DNA from: Sphaerolaimus hirsutus
Taxonomy: Eukaryota; Nematoda; Chromadorea; Monhysterida; Sphaerolaimidae
Assembly: GCA_964036195.1 (NCBI GenBank)
Contig: OZ038458.1
Coordinates: 7,564,001-7,628,000, forward strand
Reading direction: 5' to 3'
DNA length: 64,000 nt
Shown: one piece after another, positions 19,941 to 32,800 of the stretch
Layout: every line of letters begins with the position of its first letter
Position numbering within the stretch: position 1 is the first letter of the stretch
Notes under the pieces: model-generated
Databases searched by the model: none
What the model was told of the DNA's origin: nothing
Seen by the model: the letters and a program-made list of their open reading frames with translations, nothing else
Translations under genes and position numbers: made by a program

Positions 19941-22831
19941 ATGGACTCTCAACAGCAACATCAATGTGCCCACTGCGACTTCAGCGAGCGGGACCAGTTG
20001 CTGGTGGACATCCACGCCGCCACGCAGCACCCCCTGGAGCACTACAAACTGATGCGCGGGCGTCGCGCCGCGGAAAACCTGCCGGCGTCAGATGTTGCGC
20101 CGCCAGAACCGATGGAATGCATGGAAGTTGTGCCGCAGGAACCGGAACCGGTGGTGCGTGTTAAGGTACAGGGTGCGGCAATTTAGACGCCCCGCATAAG
20201 TTTTCGAATAACTTGTCACTGGGTGGTCAACATAACCAACTAAATAGGAAAGGATCCCTGAAAATATGGCTGCGATAGCTCCACTTGTTCTCAAGTTATT
20301 CATGCAAACGCGTAATTGTCACTTTTCCACCACCTTGTGATATCGTTCAAACGGGATTGACTTTTCGGGATCGGATTGTTTTTACAGTTTTTACAGTGCA
20401 CGCCCGCCACCATGCCCATAAGGAAATCGGCAGGCACTTGCGTAATTGGTCGTAAAGCTAGGTGGTGGAAAAGTGACAATTACGCGTTTGCATGAATAAC
20501 TTGAGAACGAGTGGAGCTATCGCAGCCATATTTTTAGACATCCTTTCCTATTTAGTTGTTAAAATTGAGCTGAAATTTGACGTCAATCCGACCACCCAGT
20601 GACAAGTTATTCGAAAAGTTATGGGGGCGTTTAAATTGCCGCACCCTGCATGTTTTGAGAGGTTTGGAAGATGGGCCATGAAATTTTCTGGGGTTGTTGT
20701 GGCGTACAATCTTTATATAGGCCTTTCTAAGGTGTAAAAGCAAAAGGGAAAATATATCAAAATGGTTTAATAATAGCTCAGTAGGTTCAAAGTACAGATA
20801 TGACCCCAAAATGGTGTTTTGAAGGTTACAATTGGCAAAAATGTCACAAAGAACGTTCGCCAGGCTGCACTGTTGTGGAGTACTGTACCGTGTGTTTTGA
20901 GTGCGAATGGGCAAATTTGGAAATGACTAAACGTTTTTTTGAAAAGGAGAAAGCCCTCTTTTCCAAAAAGCGCTTTTTTAAAAATGGGCCAAAAAGTGCT
21001 TTTTTCCTATCCCTATGAGGCACACCGAGATTTCTTCACAATACCTGACAATTCTGTTACTCAAATCCAAAATTTGGACGTGAAAACCTGGGGCAAGTGG
21101 TGTCGAAAAAAATTGAAAAATGTACGGCAGCTATTTTCGTGCTTAATTCAATTTTCAGAATTTTGAGTTTCCATTTGCGCGCAGAGGTTCGAGTGCAAAT
21201 GGTGCCATAAGCACTTATGCAGCAAAGCGAGCCTGGAGAGGCACTTGCGCGTGCACACGGGCGAGAAACCGTACACCTGCGACCAGTGCGGCACCAAGTT
21301 CGGGGGCCAGTTCCGCAAATTGAGAAGTGAGAAGTAACATATGGCAAATACGAAGTGACATGTCTAGAAAATGGGCAAAAGCGAAGTGAAATGGCAAGTA
21401 AATTGGCAAAAGCGAAGTAAAAAAATAATAATAAAAGTAGGCAATTTCCCTTCGCTTTTGCCAATTTCCTTCTCAATTCCGTTCTGAGTTCGCATTTGCC
21501 ATGTTACCTCTCACTTATCAGTTTGCGGAACTGGCCACAGGTCGGCAAAGTTACTTTCGTGCCACAGGCGGCGGCACTTGGCTGGGTTGCCGCACGCGTG
21601 CCCGCTGTGCCAGTGGCGCTACAGCACTCCCGGCGCGAAATTCAATTTTACTGACGCGTTTTTTGGGCAGCTACATTATTGTGTCGGAAATTGTGTACCG
21701 TATTTGCTAAAATAATTCTCCTTGGCAAATACTTAACGTCAGACCTTTTTATGAGGGACTAGGTATTGCTATTTATTTCGTCACACCACATTTAAAATAT
21801 GCCTACAGGGAGAAATTATTCGAGGGGGGGGGGGGTGATTTTTCATCCCCACTTTCCTAACGGAGGCGGATCATTCAAGGGGAAGTTGTTCTAGCAAATA
21901 CGGTAAATAAGTAAATAGCTGTATCTAGTAGGGCATTTGTTCGTTTTTATGGTTTGCACAGCTATCGACTTTGAGTGGTAGACATGGCGCTTTAACCAGT
22001 TTAGTTTTGTTCCCCCACCCCTCTGTTTGTTTGAAATAGCACACTGCCAAGAAGAATAGCAGTCCGCATTCTATCACTCTGACAGATACCGTATTTCCTC
22101 TAAATACCCCACGGGGTTTATTTTTTAATAGTGGAAATTTTCTGGGGGTATTTCGAAGGGTTTTTTTTATTCATAGTGGCCAGTTCGAGGGGAGTTTTTC
22201 GAGGAAATACTGTATATGTAATTTCTGATGCAAATGAATCTGGATACACGAAAAATGCGTCGGCCGCATTGAATTTCGCCCCCGGCCGCGTCAAGTTTCA
22301 CTTGCGTGAAATGCATCCTGGGCAGAATGTTGAAATTGATCCAATAAAGGTAAATGATGATTTCCTGTTTAGAATTCTACAAAACTAATGAAAATTATGA
22401 AACGAAAATTTCATCATGAACATATTTACATAATTGGCCTGTATATGTTGACTCATGGCCATATCTGGGAGTTTTTGAAGAAAAAAACGGTTTTATTTTA
22501 AGATAAAACCCTTTTTTGAAAAAGCAGTGTTTAAAAACAAACAAACCTGTCGTTGAAAAAAACCTTTTTGGCCATCCCTAGCTGGAACCTTTGAATCTTT
22601 AGAACCGCAAAAAGCGAAAGAGTTTTTGTTCAGTGTAGTCGAAGTAGCTACCCGGTAATGAGAGGGACCCCCCTCGAAACGCCAAACCCAAACGCAATAC
22701 ACCAATGCCAACTAAAAAGTAACCACAATAATTCACAGGACCCAGTGGCAACAGCCAGCCGCGCGCGAACGGGATCCAAGCCGCAGTTGGGCCGCCCGGC
22801 CCGAGCACAAAAAGTGAAGACTTCATTCTAG
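19941..22831 (+). CDS. C2H2 zinc-finger gene B (tandem paralogue of gene A)
   Basis: Predicted exons are 19941-20165, 21185-21303, 21541-21655, roughly 22230-22349 and 22739-22831; phases agree where boundaries are clear. The protein opens MDSQQQHQCAHCDFSERDQ, one C-x2-C N-terminal motif shared with gene A. An acidic Pro-rich linker (PPEPMECMEVVPQEPEP) follows. Finger 1 is CKWCHKHL...RHLRVH with all four ligands. Finger 2 is CDQCGTKF...CHRRRH, split by an introner. A third is CPLCQWRY, with HLREMH encoded in the next exon. The last exon encodes a basic tail ending KTSF. The role is probably nucleic-acid binding. Oddities: the introner donor reads GG instead of GT, the 21655 donor would be GC, and the fourth exon lacks an obvious AG acceptor. 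The gene may therefore be decaying or use non-canonical sites. Confidence 0.7.
20169..20648. mobile_element. Inverted-repeat hAT-like element at the exon 1 donor of gene B
   Basis: Ends are CAGGGTGCGGCAATTTA and TAAATTGCCGCACCCTG, with arms of more than 150 bp (ACTTGAGAACGAGTGGAGC and complement). It begins only 4 nt into the intron (AAG|GTA then CAGGG), so its first bases form donor positions +4 to +6. No clear 8-bp duplication was found. Confidence 0.8.
21304..21540 (+). mobile_element. Introner-like intron inside zinc finger 2 of gene B
   Basis: The 237-nt segment starts GGGCCAGTTCCGCAAATTGA and ends GCGGAACTGGCCACAG. Gene A lacks any intron here. Removing exactly this segment makes the protein align residue for residue with gene A (KFGSAKLLSCHRRRH against KFRDTDTLTKHRRRH). 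The interior uses GAAGTGAAATGGCAA words and complements. The expected donor GT is GG. Confidence 0.85.
21696..21905. mobile_element. TACCGTA MITE (AATAATTCTCC words) in gene B intron
   Basis: Ends are TACCGTATTTGCTAAAATAA and TTCTAGCAAATACGGTA, flanked by TA. A shorter relative (22087-22214, TACCGTATTTCCTCTAAATA to GAGGAAATACTGTA) follows in the same intron, directly upstream of the fourth coding exon. Confidence 0.7.
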
Positions 22832-24267
22832 ATATGGCACTAGGGATGGAAAATAGGGTTTTTTAACGACCCGTGTTTTATTTTAAAAAATTTTTTCAAG
22901 ATCCCCAAAACTACGTGGCATATAGAGATAGAATAAGTAAAGCAGTATTAATGAGGTGTCACATTATGTATTGTTGTGGCCATTCCGTTTCGATGGAACC
23001 ATTGGATTGCATTTATTTTAAGTAGTAATATCAGCCCAATAAAATCCATTCTACATCAACTCGATACATATATCGTATTAGATCAGATGTTCGTGACATC
23101 AACAAAGAAAATTGGGCATGCAAACATTTTAATAGAAGCTTAGAAGAGAAGGTTTATGCATTGAAAGTTCTGTTTCATACTACTGAAGCGTACAGAACAT
23201 CGGTTCGATTTTATGTATAATCGGTGAATCACATGTTATTCATTTTTCTGAAGGAAACACTACATCATGACATCATCATTAATAACAGAAAAAATTCAAA
23301 TCGCTCGCACGCGGTTAAATGGAGTTTTGTTCAGTACAAAAGTATTGCATACAGTGTGTGGCACGAGTCAATGGGTGTGCAACAGATAACTAAAATTTAT
23401 TTGCAAACTTGACATTAATCCACCTAAACTGCAAAATGACATCTGTGGCACACCCGTTACCACGCGGGGCCCGCGCCATGCGCCGTATGCGATACTCTTG
23501 TATTGAACAAAACTCCAAAGCGCCTTGCACGCGACTGCGCCTTTTTCTTTTTTGAAATTTTTTCTTGTGAAGTTTTTTTGTGAAGTGCCACCATAAGCAT
23601 CCTGCTGGCGCGTTATTGACCAAGTCATAAGTAATTTAGGACGCGTGCTCTGCGGTCCGACTAGTAAAGTTACTGCACTGACTGACTGCACGATTAGCTG
23701 ACATCGCAAATTCGTGTCAACTCAATGTCAACTAAATAACACAAAAAATATTAAAAGCATCAGACTTAACAGAAACAATGAAACTTAAGCGTCATTATGT
23801 AAAATTAACTATGCTCTATCAGATAGGCAAGATCACACAATTCACTAAAATTTAGTTGACACAAATTCAGTTGACATCAAGTGTGTGTGGCGCCATTATC
23901 ACGCTGCAAAATTTTTTTTGCTTTGACACTCAAATGTAACGAAGCCAATGAAAAAAACCCACCAATTTATATTTGAAATTGCGCGCTTGTATGAAAAAAA
24001 TGCAAAATACCTAGTGGATAAGTACAAAACGTTTTGCCTCGCTCGAGTTAACTCGTTTTTTAACCCTGGCCATCCGTAGTGGGCGCAATTCGAGAAGGGT
24101 TATTGTTACGTCAGAATGTTTATAAAAGTCTATAAATAAGTTTTTGCGTTAACGTACGCAGATGCTTCCAACACAATCATTATTAAATTCACGTGATACG
24201 ATCTCAATAATGTTACATGAATCAGCCCTGTCCGGGTACAGTTGTTGTTTTTACGTGTATACTCGGG
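22832..24267. repeat. Intergenic; one inverted repeat
   Basis: An inverted repeat at about 23317-23522 has arms GGAGTTTTGTTCAGTACAA and TTGTATTGAACAAAACTCC, with CACGCG flanks. No coding potential was recognised in the remainder. Confidence 0.45.
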
Positions 24268-24558
24268 TACCGTAAATACTCTATAGTACGACCCCCTCCA
24301 ATAAAGCGACCCCTCCATTAGTGCGACCCTTTGGGCACGTTGAGTGCTTATAATGCGACCCCCTCCAATAATGCGACCACCGACCTCCTAAATCACAGGT
24401 TCATGTGTATAACTGCCCGTTTTCAACTATTTTTAGTATAAGTCTTCTTATATACATATTTTAAGCTATTTTTCACTTTTAGCGATTTTTCTCCAATAAT
24501 GCGACCCGTAAATGTGTGCTGAAAACGATAATGTCACATTAATAGAGTATTTACGGTA
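24268..24558. mobile_element. TACCGTA MITE with AATGCGACC words
   Basis: Ends are TACCGTAAATACTCTATAGT and ATAGAGTATTTACGGTA with TA borders. The interior repeats CCTCCAATAATGCGACC-like units. It has the same architecture as the CGAAATACCCCC copies but a different repeated word. Confidence 0.75.
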
Positions 24559-25056
24559 TACGTGTACGTACACTCAACAAAATGCGATTGTTAAGGTTCG
24601 TGTACGGCTTAAGTTTTCAGTGGGGGGGGGGGTATTTCAAGGGTGTGTATTTTCCCAGCTCATTCGAACATAGGGTTTTGCCATTGTTGTTTTATTTCGG
24701 GATATACGGTAATTGAGGAATGCAATGCGGAATTTAGATTTTTCGAATGGATTTATTTGTTTCATTTTGAACAATATTAGTCATCTATTTCCAGGTATCG
24801 TTTTTTATCGAAAAAATTTGTTTTGTGGATTCTCCGTGTATATTAATATTTACAATCTTACAAATTTAGATCTGTTCAATTTTTTATATCGATTTTGATT
24901 TTTCGTCATCTTTCAAGGCATCTGAACTTCTGGAAGGGATGCCATTCAATGGGTATTTTATTAGGCAAATATTTTAATCATCGCCATGAAGCATCTTTGG
25001 TTGAAATGAAAATATCAAAACACGACACACTACACCCACCAAACATAACTCGTGGC

Positions 25057-25439
25057 GGGTTCAAACAGGATTGACCTTTCTGGGTCGGGATTGGGTTTTT
25101 GAGTTTTCGGGATCGAGAACAGGATTCGTTTTTACGTTTAGGATTTCGGGATCCAGATTTTGGGCACAGTTCTAATATTAAAGGTTTTTCATTTATTTGC
25201 TATGAAAAGCACGCCAGAAAAATGACATAAATTGGACATGAAGGTTTCCGTGTACATTTTTCAGTGCTTTTTTTCTCTTCATATTGGGATGGTTGGGATC
25301 ACCGAATCGGGATGAGGATCGCGATTTGAAAATATTCGGGATTTTCAGATTTCGGGATCGGGACTGCGGCTTCTGGATCGGGACCGCTGAACCCCAGAAA
25401 ATATCGGGATCCGGGGTCGGGATGCCGTTTGAACCCCTA
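25057..25439. mobile_element. hAT-type element with GGGATCGGGA words
   Basis: An exact 8-bp duplication CTCGTGGC flanks it (25049-25056, 25440-25447). The right end is GCCGTTTGAACCCCTA and the left GGGTTCAAACAGG, lacking the first bases. The terminus resembles that of the element in zinc-finger A (TAGGGTTCAAACG), though the interior words differ entirely. Confidence 0.85.
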
Positions 25440-25480
25440 CTCGTGGCTTAAATGCAAACATTCGAAATACCACATATAAA

Positions 25481-26063
25481 TACCGTATTACCTCGAATTA
25501 ACCCCCCTTGAATTAACCCCCCTCGAAATCCCCCCCCCCTAAAATTGAATGTAAAGAGAACGTACATGACAAATACCACAGTTTGTGATCTGTACAATGC
25601 AGAACACACGTTAACGCCGATGATTGAGAGACGTTTATGTGTATATATACAGTCTTTATATATGACTATAAACACATGTACGTCTATGTAATTGTTTAAT
25701 TTTTATACGTCTGGGTATGGGGATTGGGGAATTTCCAAAAATTTCTGGCGATATAATAGACCCCCCTCGAATAAACCCCCCACGAATTATCCCCCCCTCA
25801 AATTTTGCTGGCGAAATAATAATCCCCTTGGGGGTATTTCGAGGTAATACGGTAAGTATGAATACCGTATTTCTTCTAATAGAAGAGCGCCGTTCTATTT
25901 TTCTTTTATTCGTTCTGTTCTTTTCGTCAACTTTTTACCTGCCGTTTTATTAGAGGTGCCGTTCTATTGGAGGCTGCCGTTCTTTTAATTTTGTGAGTGC
26001 AAAAAAGTACCAAAACCTGCCGTTCTATTGGAGGTATGCCGTTCTATTAGAAGAAATACGGTA
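25481..26063. mobile_element. Two adjacent TACCGTA MITEs
   Basis: Copy one (25481-25854) has CGAATTAACCCCCC words and ends GAGGTAATACGGTA. Copy two (25863-26063) runs from TACCGTATTTCTTCTAATAG to CTATTAGAAGAAATACGGTA, with GCCGTTCTATT words. Each has TA borders. They lie upstream of the lectin gene; 26064-26600 shows nothing recognised. Confidence 0.75.
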
Positions 26064-26637
26064 TTTAGGTACATATTATCTATCATCTTGTGATTGGTAA
26101 AAACGCATTGCTCACCCAATAAATAAAATGTAAATAAACTAGACGGACCCACCCAGGCTCTTCAGGTCAATCAGACAAGCTCATCAGATCAGAGTTATAC
26201 CAATGATGAAATTGATCATCGAGTCAACATCATTGAAATGTGCCGTGTTGATATCCAACTAAACATAACTGATTAATCATTGTGATGCACACCTGAATTT
26301 ACCTCAATTGCTTGGGTGTTTCCAGTGACCCTGATCACTTTAAAAATATACAAATATTGCCTAAAAATCATGAAAAGTAATGAGTTTCCGTATTTAATGT
26401 GTTTTTGCCATCGTTGGTCGTCATCTTCAGTAACTGTTATGTCTGATTTTTTGGTAAACAATTTGAAAAAACGCTAGACAACACTAGTTACTAACATGTT
26501 TTTCAAACAATCATCAAAACATTTCCATTAGCATTGGTGGTTATAAGGAACGTTTCTTACATTTTCACAATCAATGTATCAATACATCTTGAATTTACAC
26601 AAGCTTTTAGCATAGTTGGGAAATCGCCATCATCCAG

Positions 26638-26851
26638 GTGCCAGTTCCGCAAAATGAGAAGTGAGAAATGAAATGGCAAAGGCGAAGTAAAAGCGCAGAG
26701 GCGAAGTGAAATGCAAGTGAATTGGCAAGTGAAATGGCGACAGCAAACAGAAATTACTTTTTCTTTATATTTTTTTTACTTCGCTTTTGCCAACTTGCCG
26801 TTTCAACTTGCCTTTTCCATTTCACTTCTCATTTTGCGGAACTGGCCCCAG
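26638..26851 (+). mobile_element. Introner-like intron in the lectin 5' UTR
   Basis: It starts GTGCCAGTTCCGCAAAATGA and ends TTTTGCGGAACTGGCCCCAG (214 nt), preceded by CAG and followed by GT. It lies 29 bases upstream of the lectin ATG (26881), so it would be a 5'-UTR intron. The ends are the best preserved of any copy. The interior uses GAAGTGAAATG words and their complements. Confidence 0.75.
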
Positions 26852-26880
26852 GTACACCGCTGCTGCTCGAGCAACGGAAA

Positions 26881-29800
26881 ATGGACGCAAAATTGCTCGT
26901 ATTTGCGAGCCTGGTTGCACTTGGCGCCGCGAACACATTTGAATGGCCGATAGACGCTAGCGCGGGCGACATACTGCATTGGGTAAAATGCCAATCATGT
27001 ATTTGATGAGGCGTCCAATTCGAAAAATCGACAAGTATGAATTTTGAAAATTGCGAGTCCGGCCCAGAAACGTCGTCTGGGGCAGCATTTTTCGTTTCTC
27101 CCGGCACATTTTTCATAATTTTCCGTAACTTTGTTGACCTCACATGTCCCTTTTCTCATTGTGTCAAATTTGTCATTTTTTTGTGAAAAAATGTAAAAAT
27201 TTGGGCAAGAAGTCGAGAAGTCCACTTAATTTTGGGCTTAAAGTTGACAAGTCCACCTTGCACAGCCTTTTTTGTTGGAAAAAGAAAGCGACGAATGTGT
27301 TAAGTCCACTGCGGGCAGCGATTTTTAAAAGTCTGGAAATTGCCCATATGCTGCGATTACAAGCTCGACGTAAAATACGACGCAGCGTAAAATTGTTTTT
27401 TTTTGGGCGTAAAATTGATTACAGGGGAATGGATAAAGATATAGCTAGCGTCGTAATTTCAGTTAAAGAAAGCACATATGCAGAAGTTTCTTGTGTCCAA
27501 AGCTCATAAGTTTATTTTAATTGTAGTAGAATTTATGAACTTGGCGCAAATTTTTTTCATTTTACGCCCTAAATTTACGCAACTTACAGCGCATAATTGA
27601 AAAAATTGTGCTAAAATTCATAACTCCCAGTACGATTAAAATAAACTCATGAGCTTTGGACACAAGCAACATCTGCATGTGCGCCTTTATGACTGAGATT
27701 GCAACGCCATATCTTTATCCACTCACCTGTAATTTACGCTGTCAGTTGCGTATACGTAAAATTAAAAAAATTTAAAAATTTCGATTTGATGTTGAAATTT
27801 TACACTAGCTGAAGAAAAATCAATCGACAAATCAGCTACGCCAGGTGAGTGCATGCTGAAATTGATGACATTGAATGACATAGTGTTGAATTGATTTTTC
27901 GTCAGCTGATGTAAAATTATAATGTAAAATACCGTAAATCCTCGAATAAGTCCCCAGGGGAGTTATTTTTTCGTCAAAATTTTTTGAGGGGGGACTTATT
28001 CGAGGGGGGGAGTTATTCGAGGGGAGGAGTTATTTTTTCGTCAGAATATTGTCTAAAATGCATGATCAATAAATTGTTTGATTGGGGTTAAATTCGTTCA
28101 TGAATCCATATTTAATGCAATATAAACAATGCTAGTGAACATCAGCTACAAAAGAATACATTCTTTTAATGTACACATACATTTACAACGTGTTAATGCA
28201 TGTACGTCGTTCCCACCCATAAAGTAGGGGGGAGTTAATCGAGGGGGGAGTTATTTTTTCCTCGGTCATGTAACAGGGGGGACTTATTCGAGGGGGAGGA
28301 CTTATTCGAGGATTTACGGTAGAAATTTTTTAATTTTCACAATCAAATGGCAGTGACTGTGGACGATGACATTTGGACACAATTAAGGTATTGATAAACA
28401 TATTCTCCATGAAAAATTGCAGAACCTGCATCATCATCCACTTTCATGTAATCAATTATATGATGGAATTTTACGCTGGAATTTTACGTCCGAGCTGTAA
28501 TCGCTCCATAAGGCAGATTCATCCGGGTCGGGAACAAAAATGTTATCGTGTGCAAGAAGTCCATTTTCCTTTCCAAGTTGATTTCCCTCCCAAAACAGTT
28601 CTGCACATGCCCAAATAGGATTTTATGGACGCCCCGTTGTTTACATATACCGTAGTTCTTCTAATAGAATAGCATAATTTACCTCCAATAGAACAGTAGG
28701 TAGATATTGCGTTTGAAGGGCACCAGAGAAGAAATTCAAACATTGATATTTATACTAAATTAAAAATTTATGATCTGATATAAAAACTTTGCTCAAACGT
28801 GTTTAAATGTGAAACTGAAAAATGTGTAAAAATGGTGAAAAATTGTATGGCAGCCTCGAATAGAACGACACCTTCAATAGAATCGCAGGTAAAAGAGTTG
28901 ACGAAAAAAAGATCGGCGCCATTCTATTGGAAAAATTACAGTATGTTGAGAACAGGAGCTGAAAATTAGACACTTTATTATCAACATTTGGAACTTAATG
29001 ATAAATAGGCATGAGACAATTACTATTGGACACATAGAACAGGGCCATGAATTGGACATGAAGTTTAAAATGCGATTTACCCAAAAGCGCATTTTTGACT
29101 TTTAGAAATGGATCCCTCATTTGTCATTAGTTATGTTTTTTTATGAAAAGAGCGCGCTATTCCCAGGTTGCGTGTAAGTACTTTTGTCGCCATGTCGCGG
29201 ATGGTGAGGAGCTGAGTCAGTGTCATCAACTCTGCCTGCAGCGTACCCCGCACTTACTTGAACCAATAACAGCTACATCCAGAGCATCTGCAACTACACC
29301 ATCAACGACCACACCTACGACCACTACACCATCAACGACCACACCTACGACCACTACACCATCAACGACAACACCTACGACCACTACACCATCAACGACC
29401 ACACCTACGACAACAACTACTACAACCGCACCGACAACAGGAATCCCTACAACAACTTTACCTTCAACAACACCTGCACCTACAACTCCAGCAGGTCAGG
29501 CGTACATACATATCCGACCGGAGATTGACAATGCAAACTGTTCGGGCGCAAAGATATTCGAGGCATCTCATTCTAAAAGTCGACAAGTCCACAAAATGCG
29601 ATCTTTAGTAAATCGCGTTTTAAGTTTCAGACCCAATTCCAGGCCCCGTGGTGCGTGTCCAATTTGTCTCTCTCGCATGCTTTCCATTAAGTTCCAGGTG
29701 TTGACAAAAAGTGTCAAATTTTCAGCCCCTGCTCTCAACCTACCTATATGTGAAAAATGAGGTGTCCATAAAATTCCATTCGGTCAAAGCAAAACTGTTT

Positions 29801-32800
29801 TGGGGAGGGAAATGGACTTGTTGTCTTCTTGCACGCGAGAACATTTTTGTTCCCGGCTACGACGAGACTGCCTTATGGGAAATTTATAGACTTGTCGACT
29901 TTTATAAATCCGTTTCCACAGTGGACTTATCACATTTCTTGTGTTTTTTCCCCATAAAAAGGATGCGGAGGATGGACTTGTCGACTTTTAGCCCAAAACT
30001 ATGTGGATTTGTCAAAATCTTGCCCATTTTTTTTATTTTTCCCAAAAAATCTCAAATTTGGCACTATGCCATATGGGTATGTGAGGTCAAAAAATTTATG
30101 GAAAATTATGAAAAATGTGCGGGGGTAGCCCCAGATGACGTTTCCAGGCCTAACTCGAAATTTTCATATTTTGTACTTGGCGACTTTTATGAATAAATGT
30201 TATTATGTTTGCATCACTGGGCTAACAAGTAAAGTTGTTACTTCAATATTTACATGAAAAAGCCTATCGCAACACTTGCTGGGCAATTGAATTTTGTATG
30301 TTTTCTCTGATTCCCGGGTATTTTGGCCAGGAAAACAGAACAAAATTTGCTGTTTTTTGAAAATGTCAGTGTAAATTTAAGTGTAAATACCCAGAGTACT
30401 CAGGTATTTTAGGTAATTGTAAATACGCTTTCGCACTTGCATTGTCAAAAATACAAACCTTTTTGAAACACCTTCACAATTCACATTACACTCGCAGATT
30501 GGTGTTACGCGGAACGCATGCCTGAAACACAGCAATGTATAAAACTCCTCACTCCAGAAAAGCAAAACTTGACATTCAATGACGCAAAGGTACAGTGTGA
30601 AAAAAACAAGGGCAAACTTCCAGTCGTCAGTACAAGAGAAATACAAGAATTCTTGACCGTCTTAGCAAAAGAAGGCATCGTTTGGGTGGATGGACAATCT
30701 AGTGGTGCTGAGGGAAGCAAAGACAGGGATGACTGGCACTTTTCCGATGGCACCATGATACCACATGATTTGTGGCGGGTTGAACGTAAGTTTGACAGCA
30801 AACAGCAGTTAGCGTTGAAAAAAAACGACCGCTTTTGAGAAAATATAATTAAATATTATCTCAGAAAATCTCTCAAGAAACAAATATAATTAAATCTCTT
30901 GGGTCATTTTGGAAAATATGATTAAATATCTGAGAAAATCTCTTGCAGTTCAAAAAAATCTCATAAAATCTCTCAACTTAAAGTATGATTTAATTGATAT
31001 TTCAAGGTGTTTGAACCATTCAGAGTAGATGTTAAGCACATTATGTGTTGTTTACCCTTTTCATACACGATTTCATAAATTTCAATTACAATTTCATTTC
31101 ACAATGATAACAGCATATTGTCTACTGATGGCACACTTTGTACTATTTACCATGTACTTAGTATCTGAATAATGAACAAAAATACGGTTCAGGCACATTT
31201 TTCCTCAAAGTAGAATACATTACTTTCATGTGTGATGATCCCCACAGAATTTATCAGATGTCTTTTTCACCAAAATTTCACTATATTTCCAAAGCGTGCA
31301 GTCAACTCTTTAGTTGTTAGAACCTGGTGCATAAGTTTACCCATTGCACAAGTAGCAACATCCAGTGCCAATGTAGACCCAGTGCTTAGGTACAGCCCTG
31401 TACTTGAGCACCGGGTTTTCATGGGACTGCAGGGGTTTAGTATGGTAGAGTGGTTTAAACATATTTACATTTACTCAAAAATTCATATACTGTATATCCT
31501 TGAATAAGACCCCAGGGGCCAGATTTAATTCTCCCTACAGATTTGTAGGGTAGGGCGTACGCCCGATAGATTTTTTAAAGTTCAGCCGCATCGACTCACA
31601 TGCACCGAGAGCAAGACGGTTCGTAAAATATGCGAAACCATCCCTTAAGGTCACCGATATTGCAATATGACGTATATCACTTCGAATTTGGCACGGAAAT
31701 CATGATTTCGTCATTTCATGGCCGTCGGTCAATTCGTTTTTTATTTTATTTTGTCGGGCGGGTTACTCGCATAAGGCGCGCTTTTGTGTAGTCAGGTGGT
31801 CACTTTTTTAGTGTTCACTGCCTACAACCGAAACCATGAGGGCAGCGACAAGAAAGAAATGCATGCACGAGCGTACAAAAGCGTGACTTATGCGAGTAAC
31901 CCGCCCAACAAAATAAAATAAAAAACGAATTGGCAGACGGCCAAGAAATGACGAAATCGTGATTTCCGGGCCAAAATCGAAGCGATATATGTCATATTGC
32001 AATATCGGCGACCTTAAGGGATGGTTTCGTATATTTTACAAACCGCCTTGCTCTCGGTGCATGTGCGTCGATGCGGCTGAACTTAAAAAAATCTATCGGG
32101 CGTACGCCCTACCCTACAAATCTGTAGGGAGTATTAAATCTGGCCCCAGGGGAGTTACTATTTTCTCAGACATTTTGGAGGGAGGAGTTTTTCAAGAGGG
32201 GATTTTATTCAAGGGGAGGAGTTATTTTTTCCTCAGAACTCGCACATTTTCCTTTGTATGAATGCATTCTGTCAACTTATGTATAATCGAGGTATTTAAC
32301 AGGTTAACAACAACAAAAACAAGGTATCCATGCTAAAATCTGTGTTCTTCAGTATCCAAATCATTCAAGTACGCATCGTGGATACACATATCAAATACGA
32401 GTTATTCAAGAGGGGGACTTACTTGAGGGGGGGAGTGATTTTTTCCTCATCTGGCCAACACGGGGGTTATTCAAGGGGGAGTTATTCGAGAAGGGGGGAA
32501 ATTCTTCAAGGATATACGGTACTTGAGTACTAAGTAAATGCATCTAAATTTACTCTGAAAAAGTACTAGTAAAACTCGGCGGACATGAAACGAATCAGCG
32601 ATTCGGCCCTTCGTTACCAATGACGAATGTTTTTTAATTCGAACTTGAATGGACGGATTCCATTCGGTTCACGATAAATTTGATACAATCCTACTTTTTA
32701 TGCGAGAACGATGTGAATTTGATAGACAAATCGTTATAGAAAGTCGGATTGTTAGGTCCTAGGTAAGATCTTATCGTCGCAGTCCCGACAAATTCATTCA

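Noticed and set aside
29711..30196. 161-residue open frame beginning MSNFQPLLS
   Set aside because: It is internal sequence of a GAGGCGTC-family element; the corresponding frame is not kept in other copies.
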